64,000 bases of DNA from Ceriagrion tenellum (Eukaryota > Arthropoda > Insecta > Odonata > Coenagrionidae), in contig OY720636.1 in assembly GCA_963169105.1 (NCBI GenBank), positions 147,583,941 through 147,647,940 on the forward strand. Direction: 5' to 3'. Of the stretch, positions 28,301 through 36,600 are shown piece by piece. A program made the position numbers and the translations under genes. Position 1 is the stretch's first letter; every line of letters begins with the position of its first letter. The notes below the pieces were generated by a model. It made no database searches and had not been told where the DNA came from. It worked only from the letters and a program-made list of their open reading frames with translations.

Positions 28301-31300
28301 CGCCCGAAGAAACTTTTGCGGCAATTATGACGATTCAGCTCTAGGCGGATGCGTGAAATTCAAGAATCTAGAACTACACCACGGAGATGGATCTACAAGC
28401 GTTGTAAATGCTGCTAGAGAACTTCCTTAGGTAAATGAGCTAGGAATTTACACTGAAAAATTGGTAAGAATAATTGATTTTCAAATGAAAAATCGATTCA
28501 TCAAGATCCGGGACGATGTAAGATGAACGAGTTCCTTCATATGAGACAGCTGCGCATCAATTTGAAACAATGCTGAGGCAGAATTGGGATCCTTAACATG
28601 AGGTCGAAAGGGGTCATTTACTCTGAGTAAGTTAGTACTTGAGTTAGTAGTTAAGTACTTGAGAGGAACGAAAACATTCGATTTACGATATTAATTCGTT
28701 GGTTCTCTATTAAGTCCTCTATCATCGTCAAAACATGCTTTAAAAATGTAATCATATGTAATTCACTGCTGCGAGGAAAGGTGTGAGTGACGGATGGGAG
28801 TGCGGATGGCACATTCCATCTTTTCGAAAGGTATCCGCGTATCTCTTGAGTACTTAGAGGAGGACTAATATAGGTCCTGTATAAATTATCATCAGGGTAG
28901 GGAAGGCTACAAATATTTTTGTAGCTCGCTCCGTTTTAGGTACTTCCTCGAAAAATGAAGCAACTACTCCATTATCTATTGCAAATAAGTGAAAATTAGT
29001 AGCAGGCATTCTAATGGCCACTCGCAAAAATTAGCTGTCGGCTACTTGGAGTCGACTAACTTCATTTCTAAATTGTACAAAGTTTGGTTCATTTTTTTAA
29101 TAGCCAAGCCGTAGCAGAGCTGTAAACATTTGAAGTTTAAACTTTTGAATTTATATCAAAGTTTAATAGAAAAATTGCTTAAATATCCCATATAATGGCG
29201 CTAGATAAAAGCACTCTTGGGTGATCCTATTACCAGATACCTAATGCGTACGCTCTGCTACAGATGACAGTTTTTTTCCTTAGGACGATTTATGTCTTGT
29301 TTTCAGAGATAACTTTTTTAAATCAATTGTTTGATAGCTAACAAACTGCTATCTATACTTTGATTAATCTTACAAATTTACGGCCAGGAAAATGATGCAT
29401 ATACTGTGAAAAGGTAACTGTTAAATAACGAGTAATTTTGACTTTACAGATTTCCAATGTTGAGCCTTTCACTGCTGCGGTGGGATTCTAAGGAGCGCCG
29501 CGCGAGGAAAGGAAAAGGAAAGGAAGGAGTGTGAGTGACGAATGGGAGTGCGGATGGCACCGAAGTTTAGAGGGATTAAGGTGGGAGCCCCTAGAGACTC
29601 GGGAGGCTACACGCTAGGTTTAGGTTGCTTGATAAATTCAGAATTGATATTTTTCAGAGCAACATAGAGAATATTATCATGACCCCTCACTACATCACTA
29701 GGTCTGACAGATGCGATAAAATAAGAGAGATACACTGCCGAACAGATAGTTACAAAAACTCGTTCTTTCCGCGAAAAATAAGCGACCAAAAGAAAAATTA
29801 AGCTCCACTAAATACACTCCTATAATTCATGTTACCATTCCATCTCCAAAACACACCTTTACACGGCTGGTGACCTAACACCCCATGACACACGCCTAAG
29901 CGGCGGGTCGCAGGGTATTATGCAGATGTAGAAGTAGAAATGGTGTTAAATTTACATTTTTATTTTGTTTTGTGATAACTTAGCTTTGAGTATTCTGTTA
30001 GAATAAACATTTGCACTATGAATTTGTTAATTGATCTATTATTTAGACCTTCCTCCGCCACCTGCCCCTCTCTCTCCCACCCTCTCCTTCCCCTCTACCC
30101 TTCCGAACCTTTCCGAAAGGTACTACTGATTGAAATGCCGAAAGGAATGCGAACGTCCAAAATGGTGAGGGCCATGGTTCACCGAGCTGGCGAAAGATGA
30201 ATGTACAAGAGAAAAAGTAGCTAGGCGGAGAATGTATTGGCTTGCGAGCAGTTTAATTGATTGCTTTGCATTAATTGCATGTGTGGTGAAGAAACGTGCA
30301 CTCTGAACAAGACGACGAGAATTGGGTGCAGGCTTTCGAGATATGGCTGTGGTTTGAGGGTGGAGGAGGAGGAGGTGCGGTGGACGGAAAGGAAGGCAAA
30401 CCGGAAGTGCTTGGTGTGGTGGGTTAAGACGTGAAACTTCTGGATGAGATCACAGAGAGGTTAGGATAGGTGGTCAAAGGAGGCAGGTAATGAGGGGTCG
30501 AAGGTTGCTCAAGGCCGTGATAGAGGGATGGATGCTGGAAAAACGGGGAAGTGGAAGAAAGAGAATAGGTTTTAAGAACAGGATGACGAACGGTAGGACT
30601 TGCTCCATCATGAAGAGAAAAATATTATCGATAAATTGAAACCTCTATTTGTGAAAGTCCAGGGGATTTATCACTTACCTCCATTGAAACCTAGCATTAC
30701 GGGTAGATTACTTAATAATAACAATATTACTAATTGAGTGAGATTGATGGCCGATAATGAAATATCCCTCACCATTAAAATTAATCAACACTGAAATTGC
30801 CATTACTCATAATAATGGTAGTACCTATATGCCTTTTCACTCGTTTTATTTCACATAAAACTGCTGCAAAGTTCTGTGGCTGCCGCCAATGGTTGACATA
30901 GTTTTAAAGAAAATGTAGCGAACAGTGAGAACTGTAAATTGCGGAACAAAATGACGATTATTTTCCGACATCTTCGCGAAATAAAATTTGATTTAAAGGT
31001 GATGGATCTTAACAAGTCGCAAAGAATTTCCATAGAGGGAGAAATGTGAGAGAAAGAATATAGTAAGCGGAACGAGTCCGTGCTACGCATGCCTGGATGT
31101 GCAAAATTCTATGCGAGTAATACACGATCCAGACCGGCATATTGCGACGCATCAAAGAAAAGGCGTCGCTCAATTAATATAATAAATATATATGAATATG
31201 AAATAAATGATGAAAGAGAGGGATCTTCTTGCATTCGGTACAGCCCTGATGGAAATTACCCGACATGAACTCCTTAGGACGCATTAAAACTAAGGGATGA

Positions 31301-32402
31301 GTCAAAAGTCTCGGAAGAAAAATTCTTTCATTGAGAAATTACCCTAAACTACATAATGAAGGGAAGTTTTTCCCAGAACTATTTTATTAACATTTGAAAT
31401 ACTTTGGTCAGCAATTGCCCTCCAACAAAACTCTATACATTTTGGAAATGCTTAGGTATAGGACAAATGAGTTTAAGGGACATAATTTCCAAACGTATTT
31501 AGAATAATTTCCTACCTGATTATAAAATTAATGAGTAAACCAATTAAATCCTGGGAAAATTACACAAGTAATACCAGAGAGTACTTTGAGCATAGATTGT
31601 ACATAGATTGAATGTGACTGGAGTGGATGAAATAATATGTAGTAACTTAAATAAAACTTTGTATACCCAGTCCACAATAGGTTTAATAACACATCCGGGT
31701 TTCGACTCTTCGCGTCATCCACAAAGTCATGCCTGGAACCATTTCCTTTGTGAAATAGGTAATATGTATTCATATAAACAACGTAAATCATGTATTCTTT
31801 CTTTTATGGAACAATGGAGTTGTAAAAAATTTTTACGAGTAGATATAGAGGGTTTCAAAGCTTTTAGAGGGTGAAGGTAGGGCGCCGCTATACTCTGAAG
31901 CTGAACTTGAACTGAACTGTGGCTGAGGGCTTAGATTGCTTGAGAAATTCATGAGAGGTATGTTTCATTGTGGCACACAGAACATAATTTTGACGCCGCA
32001 CTGCATCTCTAGGTCCGATAGAAACGATCAAATAGGAGAGATGCATTGCCAAACAGATGGGAGAAAAAAATCGTTATTTCAACGCACATAAATGGACTTA
32101 ATGAACAATGATCTCCACTCGAAACACTCCACAAATACATTTGACCATTTCACCTCTCAATAACCTTCTCCCTTACAGTACCACTCCCTGCCACACGCCT
32201 CTGCGGCGTCTCGCAGTGCAGGACGTCGACAGAGAGCGAGCCGAACTGACCTCGTGAGCGGGCTCTCCTCTTCGGGTGCGCCCCGCTGGCCTAGGCGGTC
32301 GCAGGCGGACGGCGGGCCGCCACCCACTGGCCCACCGACAGCCGCCGTCAGTTGACCGTTCCGCTCACCATCAGCCTTCTTCCCGTTCATCCCAAGTGAC
32401 AT
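998..32402 (-). CDS. SLC2/Tret1-like facilitative sugar transporter, six exons, 3' end outside window
   Basis: A plasma-membrane sugar facilitator of the major facilitator superfamily, nearest in motifs to insect facilitated trehalose transporters. The exons, in order of translation, are 32402-32251, 22182-22119, 20617-20482, 18988-18803, 7569-7299 and 1327-998. Each has a usable GT donor and AG acceptor, and the phases chain correctly (2, 0, 1, 1, 2, then 2 at the last donor). The joined frame gives about 379 residues. Motifs appear in family order: TWI/SSVTLSTPIG (helix 2 region), GPLMDRWGRR (loop 2-3), ARVLAGVGGG (helix 4), VYVSECAHPRLRPSLL (loop 4-5), PESPHWLL (after helix 6) and QQLSGTYVIVFYAVDV (helix 7). 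Helices 8-12 must lie left of position 1. An oddity is Pro where the family has Gly after the loop 4-5 arginine. The family call is firm; trehalose as the substrate is inference. Confidence 0.88.
1509..1640 (+). repeat. Interspersed repeat R4, copy 1
   Basis: A ~130-base segment beginning ttcaatgaatttggcttcat and running through gatatcaaaatgtcagcc to gaagccgttttccatgg. Recognisable relatives lie at 24442-24530, 49813-49895 and 56533-56662, all on the plus strand. It lies in intron 5 of the transporter, close to exon 6. There is no open frame conserved among copies and no family assignment. Confidence 0.55.
1700..2905. other. Non-coding intron DNA, nothing recognised
   Basis: AT-rich sequence inside transporter intron 5. 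No exon-like frame, repeat arm or element end was recognised between the R4 copy and the LINE at 2910. Confidence 0.5.
2910..3985 (+). mobile_element. RTE-like LINE, 5'-truncated reverse transcriptase
   Basis: The 278-codon frame at 2936-3772 is the second half of a non-LTR reverse transcriptase. GVRQGCALSPLIFN lies at residues 38-51, the catalytic YADD at 80-83, followed by LGSRITRDGR, the ALHGSETWVI block and a VGHILRH tail. The family continues past the stop at about 3770: the downstream frame still reads IEGRNRRGRPRMSF and REEWRTAANQP with a further stop. The element ends in GAAGAA-type repeats near 3960-3985. There is no endonuclease domain, so it was truncated on insertion. It is a dead copy in transporter intron 5, in antisense orientation to the gene. 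Confidence 0.85.
4510..4850 (+). repeat. Direct repeat pair, left copy
   Basis: Shares a series of blocks with 6100-6450 in the same order: gcgaaga, aggatg-agaaagtg, gtgacttgagcataaaacctgg, a CT/CA microsatellite, gattcatcct, and near the end gcgtaa...tcgcaaatgc. The copies are diverged. The copies flank about 1.25 kb, which could be the interior of an old element. Confidence 0.45.
6100..6450 (+). repeat. Direct repeat pair, right copy
   Basis: The counterpart of 4510-4850, with gtgacttaagaataaaccctgg, a CA/CT microsatellite, caattcatcct and cgcgtaatcgcaaatgcg. The DNA between the copies (4850-6100) contains small open frames with no recognised domain. Confidence 0.45.
6603..6870 (-). mobile_element. 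LINE 3' end fragment (GATGTA-tailed family)
   Basis: Read on the minus strand, it encodes the last residues of a LINE reverse transcriptase (DKIREIHCR, then SFFPRTIS) followed by a 3' UTR that ends CCTGCCACACGCC...GCGGGGTATTATGTAGATGTAGA. The same 3' end occurs at 28038-28120, 29615-29938, 31860-32222 and 32797-33440. It is a short, 5'-truncated dead copy in transporter intron 5. Confidence 0.75.
7299..7569 (-). CDS. Sugar transporter exon 5 (helices 4-6, PESP motif)
   Basis: A 271-nt exon behind a very strong acceptor (pyrimidine run, then CTCGTAG). It encodes the end of helix 4, the loop 4-5 signature VYVSECAHPRLRPSLLCLNS, helix 5, helix 6 (WRWVAWCCLALALLSLFALS) and PESPHWLL. Two oddities are Pro instead of the usual Gly after RLR, and a GRLRP insertion before the PESP motif. 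The 3' border is the least certain point: CTCAG/GTGTGT was chosen because it leaves two bases that fit exon 6, but TGT/GTACGT a few bases on would also work with an alternative exon 6 acceptor. Confidence 0.88.
7642..7870. mobile_element. Short terminal-inverted-repeat element, copy 2
   Basis: A diverged relative of the element at 401-690, with the same blocks in the same order (cttggttcataattgg, ggaatcctttaaa, acacattgattaac, gaatcaaaatt) flanked by C-rich runs. It lies about 70 bases 5' of the exon 5 acceptor, inside intron 4. Its ends are less clear than those of copy 1. Confidence 0.5.
7943..8520. mobile_element. pogo/Tigger-like MITE with TA target duplication
   Basis: The ends read cagtggaacttgg (left) and, on the opposite strand, cattggaacttgg (right), flanked by TA on both sides (7941-7942 and 8521-8522). 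The subterminal regions are rich in gttcgaatta blocks in both orientations. CAGTGGAAC-type ends with TA duplications are typical of the pogo/Tigger branch of Tc1-mariner. At 578 bp with no transposase frame, it is non-autonomous. Confidence 0.75.
8638..8854. mobile_element. Long hairpin (fold-back) element with 9-bp flanking repeats
   Basis: Two near-perfect 89-base arms, 8664-8752 and 8762-8850, are separated by only nine bases. The inner part, ctgctgccggcttcgtcggg and its complement, is perfect. The element is flanked by the direct repeat atggcctat at 8629-8637 and 8855-8863, which looks like a 9-bp target duplication. It has no coding capacity. Transcribed, it would fold into a long, almost bulge-free hairpin. 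It lies in transporter intron 4. Confidence 0.75.
8864..10660. other. Intron DNA without recognised features
   Basis: Part of transporter intron 4. It contains small open frames without domain signs and a CT microsatellite at about 10068-10085. The LTR expected next to the Gypsy pol ending at 10680 could not be delimited here. Confidence 0.45.
10680..11702 (-). pseudogene. Gypsy integrase core and C-terminal domain
   Basis: An open frame of about 340 codons with the full DD35E triad. Counting from 11669, D32 lies in FERIAIDILGPLP, D92 in LHSDQGQNF and E128 in HPQSDGMVERMNRTV. It starts just after the second cysteine pair of the zinc-binding head (CRRCVTC) and continues through a GPYEVVKRINDVVYC module typical of Gypsy integrases. 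It ends at TAG (10680-10682). A TGA at 11703-11705 separates it in frame from the upstream part of the same domain, so this is the longest intact piece of the element. Confidence 0.88.
11703..12074 (-). pseudogene. Gypsy integrase zinc-binding (HHCC) region
   Basis: This frame is the same as that of the integrase core and lies between in-frame TGA codons at 12075 and 11703. It carries the histidine pair in ELLHDGTSGGHLGV; the matching cysteines (CRRCVTC) follow just beyond the TGA. The preceding ~80 residues form the linker between RNase H and integrase. Confidence 0.8.
12075..12371 (-). pseudogene. Gypsy RNase H domain remnant
   Basis: RNase H of the reverse transcriptase polyprotein, with FLLRTDHSVLTWLL and HHSGSSHRNADALSRR, the latter carrying a catalytic aspartate. 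The frame breaks near 12362: just upstream another frame reads SKPERNYCVT, the usual lead-in, so one base has been gained or lost there. It ends at a TGA that is in frame with the integrase segment. Confidence 0.85.
12376..13030 (-). pseudogene. Gypsy reverse transcriptase remnant
   Basis: A heavily mutated frame with the diagnostic MPFGLCNAPATF block and the catalytic YLDD in ICLVYLDDIIV (about 12905-12945). Several stops interrupt the thumb region. Similarity to the family stops at about 13030, where the N-terminal half of the domain should follow. Confidence 0.78.
13031..18120. other. Long intron stretch, mostly unassigned
   Basis: The remainder of transporter intron 4. It is AT-rich, with a TATA-type low-complexity patch at about 15880-15945. 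A less AT-rich, CpG-containing patch at 16840-17215 has a 101-codon plus-strand frame that lacks any recognised domain. No exon matching the transporter was found here. Confidence 0.45.
18131..18472. mobile_element. Fold-back element with ~60-bp inverted ends
   Basis: The left arm 18131-18192 (ccatactggtaagaatgaaa at its start) and the right arm 18414-18472 are near-complementary over about 60 bases. The middle is a pyrimidine-rich tract followed by cttgagaatgacataaagag and tcgaaacc. The arm plus tcgaaac block recurs at 31.7 and 51.3 kb. There is no coding capacity, and no target duplication could be made out. It lies 330 bases 3' of exon 4, in intron 4. Confidence 0.65.
18803..18988 (-). CDS. 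Sugar transporter exon 4 (helices 2-4, D-R-x-G-R motif)
   Basis: A 186-nt exon encoding helix 2, the loop 2-3 signature GPLMDRWGRR, helix 3 and the start of helix 4 (CVARVLAGVGG). The basic loop motif is the hallmark of major facilitator sugar porters. The acceptor is TTTTGTCAAG/CC after a pyrimidine tract, and the donor is GGAG/GTGAGG. An acceptor six bases further in (CCAG/TTC) was rejected because it breaks the frame with exon 3. Confidence 0.92.
18989..20481. other. Transporter intron 3, nothing else recognised
   Basis: AT-rich intron. The only item of note is a short gtttcgaccatcctcaagg segment at 19994-20012 related to the tcgaaac module described in the findings. Confidence 0.5.
20482..20617 (-). 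CDS. Sugar transporter exon 3 (helix 1)
   Basis: A 136-nt exon encoding helix 1 and the first outer loop: LYVSLCAHSIVIHAGINMAF, then SSILLPELSKEASEIPITTD and EATWI. In this family the E-x-x-WI motif directly precedes helix 2. The acceptor CCGCAG is preceded by a TACTAAG branch-point-like element about 20 bases upstream, and the donor is ATAG/GTGAGG. It leaves one base (G) that pairs with CC from exon 4 to give alanine. Confidence 0.88.
22044..22101. repeat. CT-rich microsatellite next to exon 2
   Basis: Imperfect TC/TCTA repeats on the plus strand, seventeen bases from the exon 2 donor on the intron side. Confidence 0.7.
22119..22182 (-). CDS. Sugar transporter exon 2
   Basis: A 64-nt exon between a strong acceptor (TTTTGCTTTACAG) and a consensus donor (CCTCAG/GTGAGA). 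It encodes LKPKEEIAPEIQLTWSDTIPQ minus its first split codon, the cytosolic approach to helix 1. It is too short to stand out as an open reading frame; it was found by looking for the segment that must precede exon 3. It enters in phase 2 and leaves in phase 0, matching both neighbours. A CT-rich microsatellite lies just 3' of the donor. Confidence 0.8.
22183..26780. other. Transporter intron 1, left part, mostly unassigned
   Basis: AT-rich DNA. Plus-strand purine-rich sequence runs from about 22920 to 23800 without a usable frame. It also holds the R4 copy at 24442. No exons were seen between exon 2 and exon 1. Confidence 0.45.
24442..24530 (+). repeat. Interspersed repeat R4, copy 2
   Basis: Shares gttcaatggaattggtctca and the gataccaaaatat block with copies at 1509, 49813 and 56533. 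It is the most diverged of the four. Confidence 0.4.
26783..26950 (+). repeat. Dispersed repeat pair, copy 1
   Basis: A ~165-base segment matching 50919-51088 in the same orientation, with shared blocks aatcaataactcgccgc, aaatgtt-acaaggagca, ctcg-acggagtgaaa and atttagtt-att. The family is unknown. Confidence 0.5.
27433..27860 (-). pseudogene. LINE reverse transcriptase fragment
   Basis: The minus-strand frame carries the reverse transcriptase order VDFKKTFDKL (first catalytic aspartate), LSDKILN, CGVQQGYVVGALPLLIYI and SAIISFADDAV (catalytic FADD). Stops lie between the first two blocks. It is truncated at both ends and lies in transporter intron 1. Confidence 0.75.
28038..28120 (-). mobile_element. 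LINE 3' UTR fragment (GATGTA-tailed family)
   Basis: Plus-strand reading tctacatctacataatacc, then ctgcgagccgccgc and gtgtggcagggggtgttagg, the complement of the 3' terminus seen at 6603. It contains only UTR. Confidence 0.7.
28763..28812 (+). repeat. Short repeat shared with 29467-29560
   Basis: The segment gcgaggaaaggtgtgagtga followed by cggatgggagtgcggatggc recurs at 29501-29560, where it precedes a LINE 3' end. It is probably part of an old LINE copy. Confidence 0.5.
29467..29938 (+). mobile_element. LINE 3' end fragment, plus strand
   Basis: Reads SDRCDKIREIHCR, then YKNSFFPRKISD, followed by the same 3' UTR as the 6603 copy, in the opposite orientation. It ends at ggtattatgcagatgtagaa. 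The leading part (29467-29560) carries the short repeat also seen at 28763. Confidence 0.72.
30308..30620 (+). mobile_element. RTE-like LINE 3' tail fragment
   Basis: Frames read FEIWLW, then EVRWTERKANRK, KLLDEITERLG and KRIGFKNRMTNGRT across stops and frameshifts. This is the C-terminal block order of RTE-like reverse transcriptases, comparable to the tail of the element at 2910. It is a dead fragment. Confidence 0.6.
31860..32222 (+). mobile_element. LINE 3' end fragment, plus strand, next to exon 1
   Basis: A diverged copy of the GATGTA-tailed LINE 3' end (SDRNDQIGEMHCQTD, then UTR with ccctgccacacgcctctgcgg). Its 3' end stops about 28 bases from the exon 1 donor of the transporter. It lacks the terminal GATGTA tail. 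Confidence 0.65.
32251..32402 (-). CDS. Sugar transporter exon 1 (start codon, cytosolic N-terminus)
   Basis: This 152-nt coding exon starts at the ATG at 32402-32400 and encodes a short polar, Gly- and Pro-rich N-terminus (MSLGMNGKKADGERNG at its start). It ends in CACGAG before a GTCAGT donor. The two leftover bases AG join the A that opens exon 2 to make an arginine codon, which is the main reason for assigning it to this gene. It has no recognisable domain of its own. The frame stays open just upstream (TTA, GTG), so a further 5' start cannot be excluded. A LINE 3' fragment ends only about 30 bases downstream of the donor. Confidence 0.65.
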
Positions 32403-32796
32403 CACTAACTTCCTTCCGAACTCCCCTCCCCCCAGTTCAAATCTTCTTGAAGACGCCTATTGAAGGGGAGGACAAAGGAATAACGGGCACGCGTGACAAG
32501 TACGCACGGTATCGGCGTCGCGTCAGCTCGGCGAGGGTCCCATTGATGCGAGGCTCGCTCGTCCGTGTGGCGGCTGAGAGTAGTCCCCCTGGCACTAACA
32601 ACGGCGGGAAGGAGGCGAAGACTGCTGGTCCGTGTTGTGCCAAGATAAGGGACGGAGGGAGTAGGGGGATGGGGGAGAATGGGGAAGAGGTGGCGGGAAT
32701 GAGGGGAGGGGCTGGGATAAGAAAAGACTGGCGTAAGGCGGCGGTCGGATCGAGTGAGGCACACGAGTCCACTCGCCGCTCACAATTAAAAGCGCT
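32403..32796 (-). promoter_or_regulatory. Probable 5' UTR/promoter region of the sugar transporter
   Basis: About 390 bases of GC-rich, CpG-containing sequence directly upstream of the proposed start codon, in an otherwise AT-rich neighbourhood. It has a G-rich run on the plus strand (about 32650-32720). No TATA box or initiator could be singled out. The far border is set by an inserted LINE 3' end at about 32797. This is inference from position and composition only. Confidence 0.3.
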
Positions 32797-33440
32797 ACAT
32801 CATCTACATCTACGTCATACCCTGCAAGCCACCCAAAGTGTGTGTGGCAGGGGGTGCTTCCACACCTGGTTTGCATGAAGTATACGTCAAAACACGAAAT
32901 TACATTGAAACCAGCGTGCCACACATGCAACGCGCCAATTAAAAATCTACTAACCAAGAAACATTCTATCGTCAATCGTTCCAACATGCAAGTGATGCAA
33001 AGACTACTACTACAGATTCAAAATATCATTCATAAATAAGAATATCAATATTTACATCATGCATAAATAAGAACGTAGAGAATATAGAGAAGAAAGATCC
33101 AATATTCATATTCGCACTATTCATGACGACGATCACAGCAGCTATGGTTCCAGAATGGTACGCGGCAAAAATGTCATTTTATACCTATTGGTTCTACAAT
33201 CTATCTCTCTAATTTTATTGGCGCGATCTAATCTTCCGTAGTACAAGGGGGTTAATAGTATGTTTTTTACGTCGTCAGAGAAATGTTTTTCCTGAAATTT
33301 AGTTAAGAGTTCAAGCCTATAATTAAATCTACGCTGTGATAACGATTCCCATCCCAATTCTTCTAACAATCCAGACACACTACTAAACTTATCGTAGCAT
33401 CGTTTTACAAGGGAAAGTAAGGACGATGCAACTGAAACAG
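32797..33440 (-). mobile_element. LINE 3' end with reverse transcriptase C-terminus
   Basis: The longest coding tail of the GATGTA-tailed family. At 33435-33142 the minus strand reads LLEELGWESLSQRRFNYRL, then LLTKFQEKHFSDDV, LDRANKIREIDCRTNRYK and FLPRTI. The 3' UTR follows and ends in the CCTGCCACACACAC and GTAGATGTAGATG signature at 32797. This copy links the UTR signature to a LINE protein. Confidence 0.8.
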
Positions 33441-33663
33441 ACCCATTGAGTACATGGGGACGATAGGGAGTAAACATATTTCCGGGGGAAATAATTATTG
33501 CCATGTGTCGGAGCGAGATTCGAGCGAGTAGGGAGTTTGATTGGATGGCAATGTTTACGTGGAACGGAGGAACATGAGGAGGAGGTGGGGGGGGGACCCG
33601 GAGTTGAAAAGGAAGAGGAATTAGAAGATTAGGTCGGTCATACGACACAAGGATAACACACAC

Positions 33664-36600
33664 GCAAGGGAAAGTACAAGCCCAACGAAAAAGATTTCAT
33701 TAAATGGGGAAAGGGACGGTGTAATTGGGAGACAATTTTTCATGAACAAGGTCATTTGAAACTCAATGGATACAAATTTTAAAAAGCTAAAACAATTTCA
33801 AAGTTTTCCGAAGAAATTCAACTTAGCAGTTTTTTTAACAAAAATATAATTTGAAGGGTATAACGGGAATGAAAAAATATGTATATCGCCATTTGTACAG
33901 TGGCGGAAGAAATTAACGCAAAATTTTTCGCGCGCCAGAATGCGGCATTTTTGGGAACTTCTAGGAGCAGTACACACTCGAAAGACTGGCAACACTGAGG
34001 AAAACATCGTCTACCGCAAATATTTGAAATCCGCAATGGAACTCACATTTGCTGGAGCGTGAAACTTAGTCATCAATCGCCTCATTTTCGAACTTTCTTC
34101 TCATATTATTCGCACATTCAGTCTCGGTGTATCGCTGTGTTTATTTCAGCATAGTTCTTACGTCGAATGATATCATTTATACAGAAAGACTGATCATAAA
34201 AAAATATTCACTATCCCACCCAATTCGGTATATATGCTGAAATCTTCATCTTCTACCACCAAGGGATATTTATTGTGGTCGACTTTCCGAGGATCTTTTT
34301 GAATGACGTGTACTGTGTCTTTTTCACCGAAATGATAAAAATCGAGATTTATCCGCACCAAATGTTGATACAAAAAAGATTTAATTAAAATAAGTATAGT
34401 CTACGTGATGAAATTTTTCACGATTTTCCATTTGTAGATTGACGAAGTTCCTTAGACGGATATTTATTAAATTCAAAACGGATATTTATTAATGAATCGT
34501 TCTTGACCCAATATAAATCCGTTTTTAGTTCGTCAGAATGGGATTAAACTATGAAAACACACGTAAATATATATAACTCAAAAAATAAAAATAAATGTGC
34601 TCGCATCGATATCGAATAATCTAGGCATATTTTCCCGATATTTCTTTCATTTTACCACAGGAAGCTTGGTGACGAGCTGTCCTCTGTTAAGATTTATCTA
34701 GTAACTGCAGGATATACGAATAAACATTCCGAAAAGTTTACCGAAATTAGGTGCAGTTATGGATAAACAACTCTATTACGTCTGACTGCATAATATCTTA
34801 CACGCTTAGTTATAAATTCGCCGCACATTTAAAATTAACAGAAAAGCCTTTTAAAAGACTCCAGTTTGAAGTAAAATGTCATTAATGAAATAAATTAATA
34901 GGTAACGGTTAATGTTGTAGCTGTAAGATATATTTGGCTAGCTAAAGAGTGGTCCGTGTTCGATTTTTAATGAACACAAATGAGTTTTTATATACATTTT
35001 ATCATATTGGCGATATGACTGAATGTAATGTGTAGCTGCAATGACTGGCTGATAATATGATTTTTTTTAAATACAAAAGAGATAAAATTTGCCTAATAAA
35101 AATCAATTTACTTGACCAGAAATTGAATAAAAACTCAACAATGTCTCGACCAGGGGTGGGGTCACGGTTCTTTTCTTTTTATGGTCGTTATCGTCATCCA
35201 AAAGGCAAGCCGCATTGGTAGGGCAATGCTCAACGTCCTTGGAGCGCACTCCACTGCTATGTAGCACCCTATCTTTCTTGATGACGATCACGTTTTCGAA
35301 ATCATGAGCGTACTCGAACAATATTATCATGAAGAACCATGATAGTGATTCATGTTTGCAACCCAGTAATAACTACAGAACTTTCTTATGTCAAGGTGAA
35401 TTTAAGATGATATTCCGTATCCTTGCGGTGAATTTATTTGCGTCCGTATGCGTATACTGTGAACTAAGTTACTTTTGAAATGAGTGGTGGTATTGTATAC
35501 GAACGTTTAAAATAACTATAAGGATAGGAAAAAGCATACTAATCTCCCGGGAATACAAACAGAAAGAAGTAGTTCTCGGATTACACCTCATCAGCCCAGA
35601 CCATTCCAATCAAACGCCATTAGTTCCCCTCATGCATTGGTTTGGAGGCCAACTACCATAAGTCTGAGTTAAAGCAAAGAGCAATCTTGGAGGACTTTTG
35701 AGGATCCCTAGAGGTTCCCCTGCGTCGATACAAAGCTCCACCAATACTAATGCATTTAAAATTGGAATGTATGAAGGCCGCATTATATTGATTTGGGAAA
35801 TAGTATGCCTTTAATAAGAGTTTACTTTCCCCTTGTGTTGCGGGCGATACCTTTTCTGCCATAGATAATGTTTCGGACGCCAGTCGTTTAACTCACAGGA
35901 AAGAAGTGGTATTTGACTTCTCTTACGCCCTTTACAATATTTGACGGGTGCTTCCGATTTTTTCGAAGCGCGACGAGCCTTTTCTTTCTGGTGCAGCGAG
36001 AATTTGAAACCTGTGCTTTATTCACAACAACAAACCACCCCGACCATCACCACCCGGAACTTGGCTAAGGTTTACTGATGACTGCTTCATGGAGACGAGC
36101 GTCGATAGACGAACAAGCAGAGCGGACAGCGCAAGCAGAGATATTGTTCAAAGTTTTAGCGGCCTCTCCCTAAATTCTTGGGGGAAAAAAGATCTTATTA
36201 GCCTTTAAGTATGCCTCATTTTTCTCCCAGGCGGAGGAATTGGATAGTAGGCTGGTAAAAGGCAAAAACATCCGTCGAAAAATTACCCGAAGAGGTGTTG
36301 CGCCTTCGACTTTCACCCACTGAACTTTTATTTGGTGTTTAAAAGTAAAAAAACCTATTTCTCACTACTATCAAACGAAAATCATTAAATTTATGTCAGC
36401 TATAATAATAACTATGTTTATTCAAATGTTTATCAATATTCATTTTTCGTCCGCAACTAGGAATACTTGCGAGTTCACAAATGTCAAAATTTTAGGAGAT
36501 GGTTCAAAACAAATCATGTAACATAGATGGAGCGGGCTGCACGGAGCGCAGCGTTTATTATGAGGATAATGCGAGAAACAAACGTTTTTTGACCCCCTCA

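Noticed and set aside
32276..32878. 200-codon plus-strand frame and overlapping minus frames at 32405-32987
   Set aside because: These arise from the GC-rich promoter/exon 1 region and the LINE tail; no domain or splice logic supports them.
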